From Salinisphaera hydrothermalis C41B8 (GTDB lineage: Bacteria > Pseudomonadota > Gammaproteobacteria > Nevskiales > Salinisphaeraceae), in the NCBI RefSeq assembly GCF_000732535.1, contig NZ_APNK01000006.1, forward strand, positions 100,042 to 164,041: 64,000 nucleotides of DNA. Direction: 5' to 3'. The translations under genes and the position numbers were made by a program. Shown here piece by piece: positions 18,701-26,020 of this stretch. Below the pieces are notes generated by a model. That model had not been told where the DNA came from, searched no databases, and saw only the letters and a list, made by a program, of their open reading frames with translations. Within the stretch, counting starts at the first letter, position 1. Each line of letters opens with the position of its first letter.

Positions 18701-18859
18701 GGCTCCGGCATGCAGCAACCGCTGGCGATCGCGATCATTTCCGGTTTGTTAGTGCAGATCCCGTTGGTCCTCGTGCTTCTGCCCGTACTGTATAAACTGC
18801 TGACCGGCCGGGCGCCGCGGCATCCGAGCCACGGCGCACCGCCCCACGCGCCCAGCTGA
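15779..18859 (+). CDS. RND-superfamily efflux transporter permease subunit
   Basis: 1026 residues, the usual size for an AcrB/MdtB/CusA-type inner-membrane pump. TM1 is followed by FPEVSFPRVRVSLDAGA and the first porter loop. The TM4 region contains LIIDDVIVMVEQVVRRV with its Asp pair for proton relay. The mid-protein GTGFIPTLDEGGFTMDYR and the TM10-12 block (MMGMTMVIGIVTEIAIFYFS, RMRPIVMSALAFALALLPLALG) are typical of the HAE/HME families. The Asp-Asp in TM4 with no matching CusA Met residues suggests multidrug or lipid substrates rather than copper. Unusually, no membrane-fusion or outer-membrane partner gene lies next to it. Confidence 0.93.
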   Translation: MNFAAWVQNHRRSVLFLLALLTLGGAASLLQLPSALFPEVSFPRVRVSLDAGARPAKEMMLQVTRPVERAVRAVPGVRSVSSTTSRGSTDISVNFDWGHDMVNALLQLESAINQIKPDLPPGTRFTAKRMYPANYTGVIAYSLTSDTVSQVKLRDLAEHQMVPYLSSVTGVAKVTVQGGDRAEYRVSVNPARLNALGLSIDDVAKAVSAANVLTAVGRVQDHYKLYLTVSDTRFKNLSQIRHTVLRSGSDGLVQLQDVATVRLATAPKYTRFTADGKQAVLLNVYQQPGANVIKLSHDLKARLAQFQPHMPKGVTLHQWYDQSVLVSVSRTSVVEAIVIGILLAGVVLFVFLRSLKITLVAIIAVPAVLAATMLLLYVFGMTLNIMTLGGMAAAVGLIIDDVIVMVEQVVRRVQETGEHDTQRVLAAAREFTQPQIGSSASTIIIFLPLAFLSGVTGAFFKALSLTMAISLFLSFLVAWLVVPLLADFMLGPKDTEREKSGRFGQWFNRRYTRLLIRLMRRPAWLLVGLIPLLAGAYLAFGHVGTGFIPTLDEGGFTMDYRTPPGTSLAETNRLMMQVAAILKKNPYIQTWSRRQGAQLGGGITEPNTGDLFARLVPPPRPSTEAVMAQVRKAVEQQVPGLDIELYQLIEDEIGDLTSNPQPIAIRLFGNDTGQLRQVAHRVAHAIEGVKGVVGVQSGVTIAGDALEIHVNRVKAAIEGLSPQAITHQLQAYLGGIVTTRVRQGVNFIGVRVWIPESLRAQTDQIGQLRLRAPDGHLVPVKRVADVKIVSGQPQLTRYNLKTDVTVTGRISGRSLGQTVSDVKKILGKPGLIPNDVYYQLGGLYQQQQQAFRGLMEVFVAAVALIFLLLLFLYERFRVALAILVQPLLAASAVFIGLWLTGTELNITAMMGMTMVIGIVTEIAIFYFSELRLMDNHRPLAWNLIRAGRNRMRPIVMSALAFALALLPLALGLGQGSGMQQPLAIAIISGLLVQIPLVLVLLPVLYKLLTGRAPRHPSHGAPPHAPS

Positions 18860-19049
18860 CCGCTCTGCCTCGGGAGCCTTCGGGCCTCATGGCCGATAGC
18901 CAGCCCGCCTATCGAGTGGGCAACGCTATTCGGTATCGGTACGCCTAATAATAATCAACCAAGCCACGCCCGCCATCGCGACGGTTACGGCACAGAGACC
19001 GCCGAAGACTACCCGTATGAGCCCGCCACGTTCGCGGCGCGCGCGTTGA

Positions 19050-19682
19050 TCATCCGATCGGAGGCGCGGGCGGCGGCATCAACGCCTCGTCCTTCGCCGT
19101 AGCCCGCTGGTAAGCCTCGCGTTCCGTTAAACGGGCGGCATACAGCTTGAAGGCATCGCGCTCGGGCAACGAGCCGAATTGCAGCCCCCAAATAACGTGG
19201 GCGCCGACATAAACATCCGCCGCGCTAAAACCGCTGTCGCTGACATAGGGGTTGGCGCTCAGCATCTGGTCCAGCACATCAACCACGAGTTCGTAGCGGC
19301 CATAGCCTGCCATACGCGCCTGCTGCTCGGTCGGCGTAACACCGAGATATCGGTTGATCTCCGCCTGCTCAAGCGGGCCGGCGGCAAAGAACAGCCAGCG
19401 GTAATATGCTGCCCGCGCCGTCACCGGCGGCGCCAGGCCGGCGTCCGGAAACACATCCGCCAAATAGGCACAGATGGCCGCGCACTCGGTCACCACCTGA
19501 CCGCTATGCACAATCGCCGGCACCTTGCCCATCGGGTTGATAGCAAGATAGGCCGGCGCTTTCATGCTCGTGGCATAGTCGAGGATTTCGGTATCGTACG
19601 TCGCACCCGTTTCCTCGAGCATCCAGCGCACGATGCGGCCACGCGACATGGGGTTGGTATAGAAGATCAGATCGGCATTCAT
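19050..19682 (-). CDS. Glutathione S-transferase
   Basis: 210 residues with the thioredoxin-fold N-terminal domain (LIFYTNPMSRGRIVRWMLEE, then the cis-Pro and GSH-binding block NPMGKVPAIV and the VTECAAICAYLAD helix) and the helical C-terminal domain from about residue 85. The catalytic position is Ser13 in NPMSRG, pointing to a beta/theta-like bacterial class. It conjugates or reduces electrophiles with glutathione in the cytosol. Single gene. Confidence 0.9.
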   Translation of the reverse strand: MNADLIFYTNPMSRGRIVRWMLEETGATYDTEILDYATSMKAPAYLAINPMGKVPAIVHSGQVVTECAAICAYLADVFPDAGLAPPVTARAAYYRWLFFAAGPLEQAEINRYLGVTPTEQQARMAGYGRYELVVDVLDQMLSANPYVSDSGFSAADVYVGAHVIWGLQFGSLPERDAFKLYAARLTEREAYQRATAKDEALMPPPAPPIG

Positions 19683-19845
19683 CGCGGGCCTCCCGCATGA
19701 TCAGGCTCATTTATGACTAAAGAGCCCCGTTTCCCCATTCGCGTCAATATGACGATAGCCAATAACAGGCACTAATCAGGCACGCGCCGCAGCAAGAGTG
19801 CAAACCAATCCGGCCGGTCACGTCAGGCCGGCGAAGCGCGCCGAA

Positions 19846-20799
19846 TCAAGCGTTGGCCGCCCCGGCAAAACGTTTACCTTTGCACGCCGGATAACGCGAA
19901 CAGCCTCGGAAGGCTCGCCCAGACTGACGCCCGGTTCGCGCCACCATCGTGGCCCCGCATAACGGACACAGATCGCGCCGGTTGGCGGCGATTTCGTGCT
20001 GAGCGGGCATTGCCGCCGGATCGACGAACGACAGCACGCTGTCGGCATCGATGCAATAAATCGAATTCTCGTCACAGAACCGACGCGCCTCGGGCGTGAG
20101 CCGGCCGGAGGTCGCCAATATCGCCTTGCGCGCGCTTTTGGCGTGCATAACACCGAACAACTCGCGCGCGATGTTCACGCCCACCGACTGACCTGCCCAG
20201 TGCTTGCATTGAACCAGCAACACGTTATTGCGCTCGCGCAGGACGATATCGATGCCTTCGTCGGCCCCCTCGGCCGTCAGTTCCGCCGAGAAACCCTTGC
20301 GGCGAAAACCGGCCGCAATCAGTTGCTCGAACTGAAACCAGCTCAGATTGGCGATGTTCTCCTGCGTCACCGGCGCCGGTTCATTCGAAGGGTTGGACGT
20401 CGCGGCACGGGGCGTTTGCGGCGGCTCGTTCGCCGCGACCCACGGTGCCTCACGCCTGCCAGCCGATGGCGATGCTTTCCTGGCACGTCGCGGACTGCGG
20501 CTGGCGGCGGGTTTCTTGCTCGTTGCCGACCGCAGTGAAAAGCGCTGTCGAACGAACGACATCAGCGAGCCAAAACAACAAACGCCAAGAAACAACCACG
20601 CCAGCCCGGCAAGCGCGCCGCCGCGAAGCGGCTCGGCCATAGATGCCAGGAAGGGATTACTCGTGCCCGACAATGCCCAGCCCAATCCATATCGGATGGC
20701 CACAAACCCCACAACGCCCAGGATGATGCCAGCCGGCCAGGGCGCCGCCACGATCAAATCCAGGCCGCTTGCCTGCTTTCGTCTTCTTCGCCGGGACAT
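19846..20799 (-). CDS. Membrane-anchored Mrr-type restriction endonuclease with topoisomerase zinc finger
   Basis: 317 residues from the ATG at 20799. The order is a basic N-terminus, two membrane segments (about 15-40 and 60-82), an Arg/Ser/Pro-rich linker, a PD-(D/E)xK Mrr-type nuclease domain (about 148-260) and a C4 topoisomerase-type zinc ribbon (CPLCGATMVART to FRGCSRYPAC). The catalytic core is visible as GADEGIDIVL and VQCKHW, the Asp-(x)n-QxK motif of the family. Membrane-bound Mrr nucleases with zinc ribbons are widespread, and an anti-foreign-DNA role is likely though rarely shown. The HNH nuclease gene lies 150 bp away in the opposite direction. Confidence 0.87.
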   Translation of the reverse strand: MSRRRRRKQASGLDLIVAAPWPAGIILGVVGFVAIRYGLGWALSGTSNPFLASMAEPLRGGALAGLAWLFLGVCCFGSLMSFVRQRFSLRSATSKKPAASRSPRRARKASPSAGRREAPWVAANEPPQTPRAATSNPSNEPAPVTQENIANLSWFQFEQLIAAGFRRKGFSAELTAEGADEGIDIVLRERNNVLLVQCKHWAGQSVGVNIARELFGVMHAKSARKAILATSGRLTPEARRFCDENSIYCIDADSVLSFVDPAAMPAQHEIAANRRDLCPLCGATMVARTGRQSGRAFRGCSRYPACKGKRFAGAANA

Positions 20800-20949
20800 T
20801 CGGTGTAGGTCTTTATTCCCCCCCCGTAGAGCAATATAACCGAAGCAGCCTATCTCGTAGCGGCCGAGCAATACCGGTTGCTCGGCAACTTGACCCTATC
20901 GGCACTCATAAACAGACTCATGCTCAACCCGGGGATCATCTGAACCACT

Positions 20950-21924
20950 TTGCGATATTGGTGGGTCAACCAGAATCAGACGTATCGGCAGGAGATAGCC
21001 GGCGGCTACCTATGGTCGCCACAGCGACGCAGTAACCAGTCGCGCAACCCTTTCTACGAGAGCATGCGCGAAGTCTCCCCCGGCGATATCGTGTTCTCTT
21101 TCGTCGCAACGCGCATGCATGCCATCGGCATCGCACAGTCATTTTGTTATGAGTGCCCGCGGCCAGACGAATTTGGCGCTATCGGCCAGCAATGGGACGA
21201 GATCGGCTGGCGCGTGGACGTCCGCTTCAAAACAGAAAGACACCCGATGCGGCCGAAAGACCATATGGCGACCTTGGCGCCTCGCCTGCCAGACCGCTAT
21301 TCCCCACTCCAGCAGAATGGCAATGGTCTGCAACAGGTTTACTTAACGGAATTGCCGTTCGAGCTGGCTGAAGAACTCGCGCGACTCATGGGCCGGCCAA
21401 TTCTAGACCTGGTGCGAGGGCATCGCGTCGCCGAAACGCTACCCGAAACGGGGAGCCCAAACGCTATCGCTATTTGGGAAGCTGAGCTAACCCGTCGCAT
21501 CGAAACCGATCCAAGTCTCGATAACACGGTTAGGCAGACTTTAATCAATGCCCGACGCGGCCAGGGGCTCTTCCGCGAGCGCGTAATGGCGAGAGAGAAG
21601 TATTGCCGCGTCACTAAAGTTGACCGGCCGACCCACTTACGAGCCAGCCATTGCAAACCGTGGCGGGACTGCGTAACCAACGAAGAAAGGCTAGACGGCG
21701 AAAACGGGCTATTTCTGACCCCATCGATCGATCATTTATTCGATCGCGGCTTCATCTCCTTTCAAGACGATGGCGAGTTAGTTGTGTCTCCCGTCGCGCA
21801 TGCGCAGTCGCTAAACAAAATGGGAGTGCCTACCGACCAACGATTGAACGTTGGACGATTTACGGATAGGCAGAGGTATTTCTTGAACTTCCACCGTGAA
21901 CACGTATTGCTTCAAAGAAGTTAA
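20950..21924 (+). CDS. HNH endonuclease with N-terminal EVE-like domain
   Basis: 324 residues from a TTG codon at 20950; family members begin just here with the YWWVNQNQTYR block and no ATG or GTG start is suitably placed. The N-terminal ~130 residues (YLWSPQRR, NPFYESMREVSPGDIVFSF, IGIAQSFC) resemble an EVE/PUA-like pocket that reads modified bases. The C-terminal HNH core shows YCRVTKVD, LRASHCKPWRDC, ENGLFLTPSIDHLFDRGFISF. Such fusions can act as modification-dependent restriction enzymes; this is known for EVE-HNH and SRA-HNH families and inferred here. Codon and base use are somewhat more AT-rich than the neighbours, suggesting transfer. Confidence 0.85.
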   Translation: MRYWWVNQNQTYRQEIAGGYLWSPQRRSNQSRNPFYESMREVSPGDIVFSFVATRMHAIGIAQSFCYECPRPDEFGAIGQQWDEIGWRVDVRFKTERHPMRPKDHMATLAPRLPDRYSPLQQNGNGLQQVYLTELPFELAEELARLMGRPILDLVRGHRVAETLPETGSPNAIAIWEAELTRRIETDPSLDNTVRQTLINARRGQGLFRERVMAREKYCRVTKVDRPTHLRASHCKPWRDCVTNEERLDGENGLFLTPSIDHLFDRGFISFQDDGELVVSPVAHAQSLNKMGVPTDQRLNVGRFTDRQRYFLNFHREHVLLQRS

Positions 21925-22140
21925 AGCCGTTTTGTCTTAAATCTACCCGTGACGGTAACAGACATGGATCAGCCGGTTCGTTCACCCACTGGGTGCATAG
22001 AAGCCTGAGTACAAACCCGGCTTATACAACACACCCGCGAACCGCCGCGATTGTCCTAAACTCGGGAGGCTCGGTCATGCATACCTACACCAAGCGATCA
22101 CGCCGGGCGCCGCGATTCACAAAACTCAGGAAGCCCTCGC

Positions 22141-23412
22141 ATGAAACCCGAAACCATCGCCCTGCACGGCGGGTACACGCCGGACGAACAGCACGCCGTG
22201 GCTGTGCCGCTGCATCAGACCACGTCCTATGCATTCGACGATGCGCAGCACGCCGCCGATCTGTTCGATCTGAAAGTATCCGGCAACATCTACAGCCGCA
22301 TCATGAATCCCACCTGCGCCGTACTCGAACAGCGCATCACCGCGCTGGAAGGGGGCGTCGGCGCGCTGGCCATGGCCTCCGGGATGGCGGCGATCACGGC
22401 GACGATCCAGACGATTGCCGAAGCCGGCGACAATATCGTCTCGATCAGCGAACTCTACGGCGGCACCTACAATCTGTTCGCGCATACGCTGCCGCGCCAG
22501 GGCATGAGCGTGCGCTTTGCCGACAAGGACGACCTGGAGGCCATGGCCGCGCTCATCGATGACCACACCAAGGCCATCTACTGCGAGTCGATCGGCAACC
22601 CCTCCGGCAATATCGCCGATATCGCTCGGCTGGCCGAAATCGCCCACGCACACGGCGTGCCGCTGATTGTCGATAACACGGTCGCGACCCCCACGCTGCT
22701 GCGCCCGATCGAACACGGCGCCGATATCGTCGTCCATTCCGCAACCAAGTATATCGGCGGCCACGGGACCACCATCGGCGGGCTCATCGTCGATTCCGGA
22801 CGCTTCCCCTGGCTGGAACACGCCGAGCGCTTCCCGCTGCTGACCACGCCGGACCCGTCCTATCACGGCATCAACTACGCCAGGGATGTCGGCGAGGCTG
22901 CCTTCATCACCCGGGCTCGTGTCGTGCCGCTGCGCAACATGGGCGGCGCAATGAGCCCGTTCAACGCCTGGATGTTCCTGCAAGGGCTGGAAACGCTGGC
23001 CCTGCGCATGGAGCGGGTCTGCGAGAACACCCAGCGCATCGCCGAATACCTGGAAGCCCACGATCGCGTCACCTGGGTCAACTATGCCGGGTTGCCCAGC
23101 CACCGCGACCACTCGCTCGCACAGCGCTATATGAACGGCAGGGCCTCGGGCATTCTGTCCTTCGGCATCGAGGGCGGTCTGGACGCCGGCGTGAAGTTCT
23201 ACAACGCGCTGAAGCTGTTTATCCGGCTGGTGAACATCGGCGACGCCAAGAGCTGTGCCGCCATGCCCGCGGCCACTACCCACAGCCAGCTCAACGAGGC
23301 CGAACTAGCAAGCGCCGGCGTCACCCCCGACATGGTGCGGCTGTCGGTTGGCATTGAACATATCGACGACCTGCTCGCCGACCTGGAGCAGGCGTTGGCG
23401 GTTACCGGCTGA
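22141..23412 (+). CDS. metY: O-acetylhomoserine sulfhydrylase (PLP-dependent)
   Basis: 423 residues of the Cys/Met-metabolism PLP family. Seen: N-terminal MKPETIALHGGYTPD, the substrate loop IYSRIMNPTCAVLEQRITALEGG, ASGMAA, and the PLP lysine in VVHSATKYIGGHGTTIGG. The length of about 425 and the C-terminal LNEAELASAGVTPDMVRLSVGIEH are characteristic of O-acetylhomoserine aminocarboxypropyltransferase rather than the shorter MetB/MetC. It makes homocysteine (or cysteine from O-acetylserine) directly from sulfide. Together with the sulfurtransferase and a MetE-like remnant downstream this is a small sulfur-metabolism neighbourhood. Confidence 0.93.
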   Translation: MKPETIALHGGYTPDEQHAVAVPLHQTTSYAFDDAQHAADLFDLKVSGNIYSRIMNPTCAVLEQRITALEGGVGALAMASGMAAITATIQTIAEAGDNIVSISELYGGTYNLFAHTLPRQGMSVRFADKDDLEAMAALIDDHTKAIYCESIGNPSGNIADIARLAEIAHAHGVPLIVDNTVATPTLLRPIEHGADIVVHSATKYIGGHGTTIGGLIVDSGRFPWLEHAERFPLLTTPDPSYHGINYARDVGEAAFITRARVVPLRNMGGAMSPFNAWMFLQGLETLALRMERVCENTQRIAEYLEAHDRVTWVNYAGLPSHRDHSLAQRYMNGRASGILSFGIEGGLDAGVKFYNALKLFIRLVNIGDAKSCAAMPAATTHSQLNEAELASAGVTPDMVRLSVGIEHIDDLLADLEQALAVTG

Positions 23413-23442
23413 GCCCCGAATCGCTGCCGAAAATCGCCTGGA

Positions 23443-23469
23443 CCGGGCCCGCCATGGCGGCGGGCCCGG
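23443..23469 (+). terminator. Hairpin downstream of metY
   Basis: Perfect 11-bp arms CCGGGCCCGCC and GGCGGGCCCGG around a 5-nt loop, about 30 bp after the metY stop. There is no clear T tract after it, so it may be a terminator that works poorly alone, or an mRNA-stabilising hairpin. Confidence 0.45.
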
Positions 23470-23695
23470 CCGCCTCTCCGGCTCCGGGACTCGTCTTGTC
23501 TTGACCTACTCAAGATACGAGAAGCCGTGTCGTGCGCGTGCCACAAGTCAGGCCCGAAGCCTATCTCGAGCTAACCGGCGCCTCGCTGTTCTCACGACGG
23601 GACCGCTCGGCGGCCGGCCACGCGCCTACTGGTGCGCCACGCGATCGACTGGCACGCTTTGGCCATAACCACTTCGAGCGCAGCCGGAACGAACC

Positions 23696-24517
23696 ATGAA
23701 AGACGTATTGATCGATGCCGAGACGTTGGGCGACTGGCTGGCCAAAGGCCGCGATGTCGTCGTGCTCGATGCACGGGCGCGGCTGCAAGATGCCGACGCC
23801 GGACGATCGCTCTGGCGCGAGAGCCACGTGCCGGGCGCACGTCATGCCGACATGGATCGGGAGCTATCGGCCACCCCATCCGCGGAAGGCGGCCGCCATC
23901 CGCTGCCGAGCCACGAACAGTTCGGCGCCCAACTACGCGCCTGGGGCATCACGCCGCAGTGCGATGTCGTGGTCTACGACGACATGGGCGGCGCGCTCGC
24001 CGCGGCCCGTGCCTGGTGGATGCTGGTGTGGGCCGGGCACCCGTCGGTGCATGTGCTCGATGGCGGCTGGCAAGCCTGGCGCAACGGCGACTATCCCATC
24101 GAAAGCGTATCGCCCGACCCGAGCCCCAGCGATTGGCAGCCGACGTTCAACGATGACCTGATCGCCACCATCGAAGACGTTGCACGCGGCGACGCGGTGC
24201 TGATGGACGCCCGGCCCGGCGAACGCTTCCGCGGCGAGAACGAACCGATCGACCCCGCCGCCGGCCATATCCCCGGCGCGCGGAGCATACCGGCCGCATC
24301 ACTGGTGGACAGCCGGGCGCGTTTCCTCTCTCCGGCGGAACTGGCCAAGGCGCTGCCGCAAGATGACAACGCCATCAGCTACTGCGGCTCGGGCATCAGT
24401 GCTTGCCAGCTCATTCTGGCCTGCGCGGTCCTGGGTCGGCCGTTGCCGCGTCTATTCCCGGGCTCGTGGAGCGCCTGGAGTAGCGATTCGTCGCGGCCGG
24501 TGGCCACCGGCGCCTAA
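23696..24517 (+). CDS. sseA: Thiosulfate/3-mercaptopyruvate sulfurtransferase (tandem rhodanese)
   Basis: 273 residues made of two rhodanese modules. The inactive N-terminal one includes VLDARARLQDADAGR and HVPGARHADMD; the active one contains LMDARPGERFRGE, HIPGARSIPA and the catalytic loop YCGSGISACQ, whose Cys accepts the sulfur. The CGSGx(S/T)A form of the loop fits 3-mercaptopyruvate or thiosulfate sulfurtransferases of the SseA type; which donor is preferred cannot be told. Cytoplasmic. It follows metY with a 280-bp gap and its own presumed promoter. Confidence 0.9.
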   Translation: MKDVLIDAETLGDWLAKGRDVVVLDARARLQDADAGRSLWRESHVPGARHADMDRELSATPSAEGGRHPLPSHEQFGAQLRAWGITPQCDVVVYDDMGGALAAARAWWMLVWAGHPSVHVLDGGWQAWRNGDYPIESVSPDPSPSDWQPTFNDDLIATIEDVARGDAVLMDARPGERFRGENEPIDPAAGHIPGARSIPAASLVDSRARFLSPAELAKALPQDDNAISYCGSGISACQLILACAVLGRPLPRLFPGSWSAWSSDSSRPVATGA

Positions 24518-24692
24518 ACAAGCCGGCTGGCACATCACGCCCAACTATCGGCCCGATGTTTATGACCCGGTCTTGCGATCGATGCATATCGCAAGACCTC
24601 TACCCCTTCTGATGCCGTCTTGAAGAACCGCATCGCGGCCGAGCCCTGAGTCCGCCCGGTGCCGCGCCTGCCCGTCATTAAAGGAACAAGTA

Positions 24693-24905
24693 ATGAAGCA
24701 AAGCACCGACCGTATTCTGACAACGCACACCGGTAGCTTGCCGCGCCCGCAAAGCCTGTCTCAATTACTGGTTCGTCGAGAAAAACGCGCCCCGTTCGAT
24801 GCCGCCGCTCTGGAACGGGAGATCGCAGCCGGCGTAGTCTGGGCCAAACTGGGGGCACTCGCCGAAGGCGCAGCGATTGCCTCGAAGCGGCTATGGGGCC
24901 ACTGA
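24693..24905 (+). pseudogene. MetE-like methionine synthase remnant with large in-frame internal deletion
   Basis: 70 codons only. Residues 1-49 (KQSTDRILTTHTGSLPRPQ, then LLVRREKRAPFDAAALEREI) match the N-terminus of the cobalamin-independent methionine synthase-like family, which is normally about 350-380 residues. Residues 50-70 (WAKLGALAEGAAIASKRLWG) match the extreme C-terminus of the same family. So around 300 codons have been lost between the two ends without shifting the frame. A ribosome site (AGGAAC) precedes the ATG. It cannot be a functional methyltransferase because the substrate and zinc sites are gone. The family-end match is from memory of the family pattern, not a search. Confidence 0.7.
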
Positions 24906-24987
24906 ACCGCGGTGCCGGGCTCGCCCCCGGCCCGATTGGAAGTGCCCAAGGAATCGGTCAAGCCCGTGGATCACCACGGTCGCCGTA

Positions 24988-25443
24988 TCACTTCTGGACT
25001 TTCTCGAGCGAAACATCGAAGACCAGCGCGGCGTTCGGCGGAATGACGCCGCCGGCGCCCCGCGCGCCATAAGCCATGTCGGCCGGAATGATGAGCGTAC
25101 GCTCGCCACCCACGCGCATCCCTTTCACGCCCTGATCCCAACCTTTGATCACCTGACCAGCGCCCAGCACAAAACTGAACGGCTGGCCGTGGTCCTTCGA
25201 ACTGTCGAATTCCTTTCCGCGATGCTGCTTGGCATCTGGCGCGTAAAGCCAACCCGTGTAATCCACGGTCACACGCGCCCCCGGTACGGCCACGGCGCCG
25301 TGCCCCGTCTTGGTATTGATGATCTTGAGATGGGTGACCGCATTATCGCCGGCATAGGCCATGGTGGTCGCCAGGCTCAACATGCAGAAAGCCGCCATAG
25401 CCGCCATAGCCGCCAGATTGAATTTCGCCAAAAGTCTGTACAT
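24988..25443 (-). CDS. Exported FKBP-type peptidyl-prolyl cis-trans isomerase
   Basis: 151 residues: signal peptide to about TTMAYAG, then one FKBP domain (about 45-150). Diagnostic stretches are VTVDYTGWLY, GKEFDSSKD, PFSFVLGAGQVIKGWDQGV and RTLIIPADMAYGARGAGG with the closing IPPNAALVFDVSL. These include the aromatic pocket residues of active FKBPs. It accelerates proline isomerisation during protein folding, here in the periplasm. Single gene. Confidence 0.93.
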   Translation of the reverse strand: MYRLLAKFNLAAMAAMAAFCMLSLATTMAYAGDNAVTHLKIINTKTGHGAVAVPGARVTVDYTGWLYAPDAKQHRGKEFDSSKDHGQPFSFVLGAGQVIKGWDQGVKGMRVGGERTLIIPADMAYGARGAGGVIPPNAALVFDVSLEKVQK

Positions 25444-25480
25444 ATCAGAAACGCCCGGTCATCCGTTAGGGTAAAGCTGA

Positions 25481-25849
25481 ACCATTCGATTCGCGCAGTA
25501 TACGGCTGCGCTTACCGGCTGCCCGCACGATACCGCCCCGGCGCAATCGTTCGCTCGCAACACCGCGTTCAAGCGCCGCGCGGAACTGGGCTCGCTGGCC
25601 CTGGAATTCTCCACCTTTGCCGTTGAAGGCCTCCCGGATCTGAGCATGATCGTCTACAACCCGGTCTCGCCGACCGATGCCGAACGAATTCGCGCGTGGG
25701 TGGAGACTCGCGCCCGCCATGCGTGGCCGGGCACCGGCGATAAACGGTCCGCAGCCCGAGCAGCCCAACCGCCCAGCTGTACCCAGGAGAATCCGCAACG
25801 GCCGATAAAACCGACCAGCCTTCACGCCCCGTGCCGGTTACCGCGATAA
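25481..25849 (+). pseudogene. Fragment of an MmyB-like HTH regulator (C-terminal ligand-binding part)
   Basis: An open frame that follows directly on a TGA codon and has no suitable start. Its translation FKRRAELGSLALEFSTFAV ... LSMIVYNPVSPTDAERIR resembles the end of the MmyB-like ligand-binding domain of XRE-family regulators (the usual pattern is HPEVGEL..., VVYTPEPGSPSAE). The N-terminal DNA-binding half is missing. Similarity fades after about 25,730. The remaining gap from 25,850 to 26,020 holds nothing I can identify. Confidence 0.5.
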
Positions 25850-26020
25850 ATCAACGCGATGCCCCGCGCCATGGGCGCGGAACGGCGGGATCATTGTCGC
25901 GGCTCGGCCAATCGATCTGATCAGTCCGACCGGTCTTTGGGCCGGCCACCCGGCACAAGAAGCGCCCACGTTTATGACCCGGGCCTGCGCCGCGTGCTGC
26001 CGTAGCCGCAGATCAAAGAC

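Noticed and set aside
18937..19064. Small hydrophobic frame on the minus strand (GGLIRVVFGGLCAVTVAM...) after the GST gene
   Set aside because: It looks like a single membrane helix but has no start codon between the upstream stop and the hydrophobic part except an internal ATG; no ribosome site.
21925..22140. Possible SAM-type riboswitch before metY
   Set aside because: No conserved SAM-I/II/IV core or kink-turn pattern could be recognised by eye; a covariance-model search would be needed.
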